NCBI GenBank assembly: GCA_023391725.1
Contig: JAEWAH010000335.1
Coordinates: 1 to 7,276 of the forward strand
Direction of reading: 5' to 3'
Origin: Bacillota bacterium
GTDB lineage: Bacteria > Bacillota > Clostridia > Christensenellales > Aristaeellaceae
Length of the DNA: 7,276 bases
The notes under the pieces: model-generated
What the model saw: only the letters and a program-made list of their open reading frames with translations
What the model was told of the DNA's origin: nothing
Databases searched by the model: none
In this document: in pieces, positions 6,636-7,276 of the stretch
How positions within the stretch are numbered: the first letter of the stretch is position 1
Layout of the letters: every line of letters begins with the position of its first letter
Translations under genes and position numbers: made by a program

Positions 6636-6679
6636 TTGCTCCCTTTTGTATAAAGAATATCCAACCTCATATTTCTTTA

Positions 6680-6765
6680 ATGCGAACATAGAAAGGTTTT
6701 CACATTAAAATATCACACAAATACGCCATCTTTGCCTTTTGGCTGTTCGCATATACTGTATGTTC
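6680..6765. repeat. Spaced inverted repeats in the divergent intergenic region
   Basis: ATGCGAACA (6680-6688) is the exact inverse of TGTTCGCAT (6744-6752), and GAACATA (6684-6690) is the inverse of TATGTTC (6759-6765). The shared GAACA element thus appears three times between the two divergent promoters. This could be a binding site for a regulator that loops DNA, or chance in AT-rich sequence. The arms are too far apart for a LexA box. Confidence 0.35.
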
Positions 6766-6777
6766 CTATTTTCCCTC

Positions 6778-6808
6778 TTGACTTAGAGTGAACGTGAAGA
6801 TTTATGAT
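6778..6808 (+). promoter_or_regulatory. Promoter with MerR-family-type operator, driving the alcohol dehydrogenase
   Basis: TTGACT (6778-6783) and TATGAT (6803-6808) are 19 bases apart, the over-long spacing typical of promoters activated by MerR-family regulators by DNA untwisting. Within the spacer CTTAGAGTGAACGTGAAG (6782-6799) is an imperfect dyad (CTT..GT-GA-AC..AAG) whose centre lies about seven bases past the -35, as in known MerR-family sites such as the ZntR operator. MerR-type regulators such as AdhR control alcohol dehydrogenase and aldehyde-stress genes in Bacillus. No regulator gene is in the window. Confidence 0.6.
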
Positions 6809-6825
6809 AATACTAGATTCATATG

Positions 6826-6842
6826 CGGCCATTCATGGGCCG
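6826..6842 (+). other. Small hairpin in the dehydrogenase leader
   Basis: CGGCC and GGCCG pair over a seven-base loop, ending four to seven bases before the AAAAGGAGGAG ribosome binding site (6846-6856). It does not cover that site, so it more likely protects the mRNA 5' end than blocks translation. Confidence 0.35.
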
Positions 6843-6864
6843 TTTAAAAGGAGGAGCAATACAC

Positions 6865-7276
6865 ATGCTGAATTTTGACATGCACATCCCCACTCGCATC
6901 CTGTTCGGGAAAGATACACACAATCAAATTGGCGAGCTTTTGAAGCCCCTATCCAAAAAGGTGTTGCTGCACTACGGCTCGGGGAGCATCAAAAAGAGCG
7001 GGCTGTACGACCAGGTGGTTTCATCCTTAAAAAAAAGTGGCATAAGCTTTGTGGAGCTGGGCGGCGTTGTGCCCAACCCTCGGCTCTCCTTGGTCCATGA
7101 AGGCATAGCACTTTGCAAAAAGGAGGGCGTTGACCTGATCCTGGCGGTGGGCGGCGGCAGCGCCATCGATTCGGCCAAAGCTATCGCCATTGGTATGTGC
7201 TACGAGGGCGACGTGTGGGAGGTGTACGAAAAGAACATCCCCATCACAAAAGCATTGCCGGTAGCCACGATTTTGA
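6865..7276 (+). CDS. Iron-containing alcohol dehydrogenase (BDH/YqhD type), C-terminus beyond window
   Basis: Group III, metal-dependent alcohol dehydrogenases interconvert aldehydes or ketones with alcohols using NAD(P)H, and BDH/YqhD members favour NADPH and serve in butanol-type fermentation or aldehyde detoxification. The 137 codons present cover the N-terminal nucleotide-binding domain: FDMHIPTRILFG at 4-15, the YGSGSIKKSGLYDQV segment at 37-51 that binds the cofactor phosphate region in YqhD-like enzymes, PNPRL at 70-74, and the family signature VGGGSAIDSAKAIA at 95-108. The metal-binding residues lie past the right edge, so they cannot be checked. The family is about 380-400 residues, so about a third is seen. 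The ATG at 6865 follows a near-perfect AGGAGG ten bases upstream. The gene is read away from the membrane-protein gene and has its own MerR-type promoter, suggesting induction by an aldehyde or similar stress. Substrate is not predictable. Confidence 0.93.
   Translation, partial: MLNFDMHIPTRILFGKDTHNQIGELLKPLSKKVLLHYGSGSIKKSGLYDQVVSSLKKSGISFVELGGVVPNPRLSLVHEGIALCKKEGVDLILAVGGGSAIDSAKAIAIGMCYEGDVWEVYEKNIPITKALPVATIL

Noticed and set aside
6572..6670. Longer start for the membrane protein at 6670
   Set aside because: It lies upstream of the predicted promoter, and the ATG at 6571 has a well-spaced AGAAGG.
6680..6752. SOS (LexA) box from CGAAC and GTTCG half-sites
   Set aside because: A Firmicutes LexA box needs the half-sites four bases apart; here they are about 57 bases apart.

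Overview
The window looks like a chromosomal segment of a G+C-rich member of the Bacillota, most likely class Clostridia from a gut-type lineage. The reasons are the strong Shine-Dalgarno sites before the genes, a Clostridia-style DUF1015 protein, a SWIM-SNF2 helicase fusion, a Fe-alcohol dehydrogenase of the BDH/YqhD type, and short palindromic repeats built on a CCTCATC end and a TTCCCC/GGGGAA core. The genus cannot be fixed from sequence alone.

Layout. Bases 1-938 (minus) hold the first 312 codons of a DUF1015 protein that runs off the left edge. Bases 939-1295 have no credible gene and are packed with short palindromic repeats. Bases 1296-1889 (minus) encode a complete SRAP/YedK-type protein, the sensor and shield of abasic sites in single-stranded DNA. 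Bases 1890-2229 hold its ribosome binding site, a 127-bp MITE-like repeat and a second inverted copy of one of the left-hand repeat modules. Bases 2230-5394 (minus) encode a 1054-residue SWIM/SNF2 helicase-like ATPase. Bases 5395-5896 are noncoding, with a string of local helices ending in a strong plus-strand intrinsic terminator; a small RNA is possible but unproven. Bases 5897-6571 (minus) encode an AT-rich orphan protein with three membrane segments. Bases 6572-6864 are a divergent intergenic region with one promoter facing left and a MerR-type operator-promoter facing right. Bases 6865-7276 (plus) are the first 137 codons of an iron-containing alcohol dehydrogenase, cut by the right edge.

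How the parts relate. SRAP and the SNF2 ATPase both act on DNA and lie in the same direction, but about 340 bp with repeats separates them, so co-transcription is doubtful. The membrane protein differs sharply in base composition (25% G+C counted over 6241-6300, 73% over 2401-2460) and looks acquired. The dehydrogenase appears to be an independent inducible unit.

No complete undescribed system is evident. The items most worth following are the repeat modules around SRAP, including a hairpin with a compensatory base-pair change, the possible structured RNA near 5570-5795, the orphan membrane protein, and the MerR-type promoter without its regulator in view.
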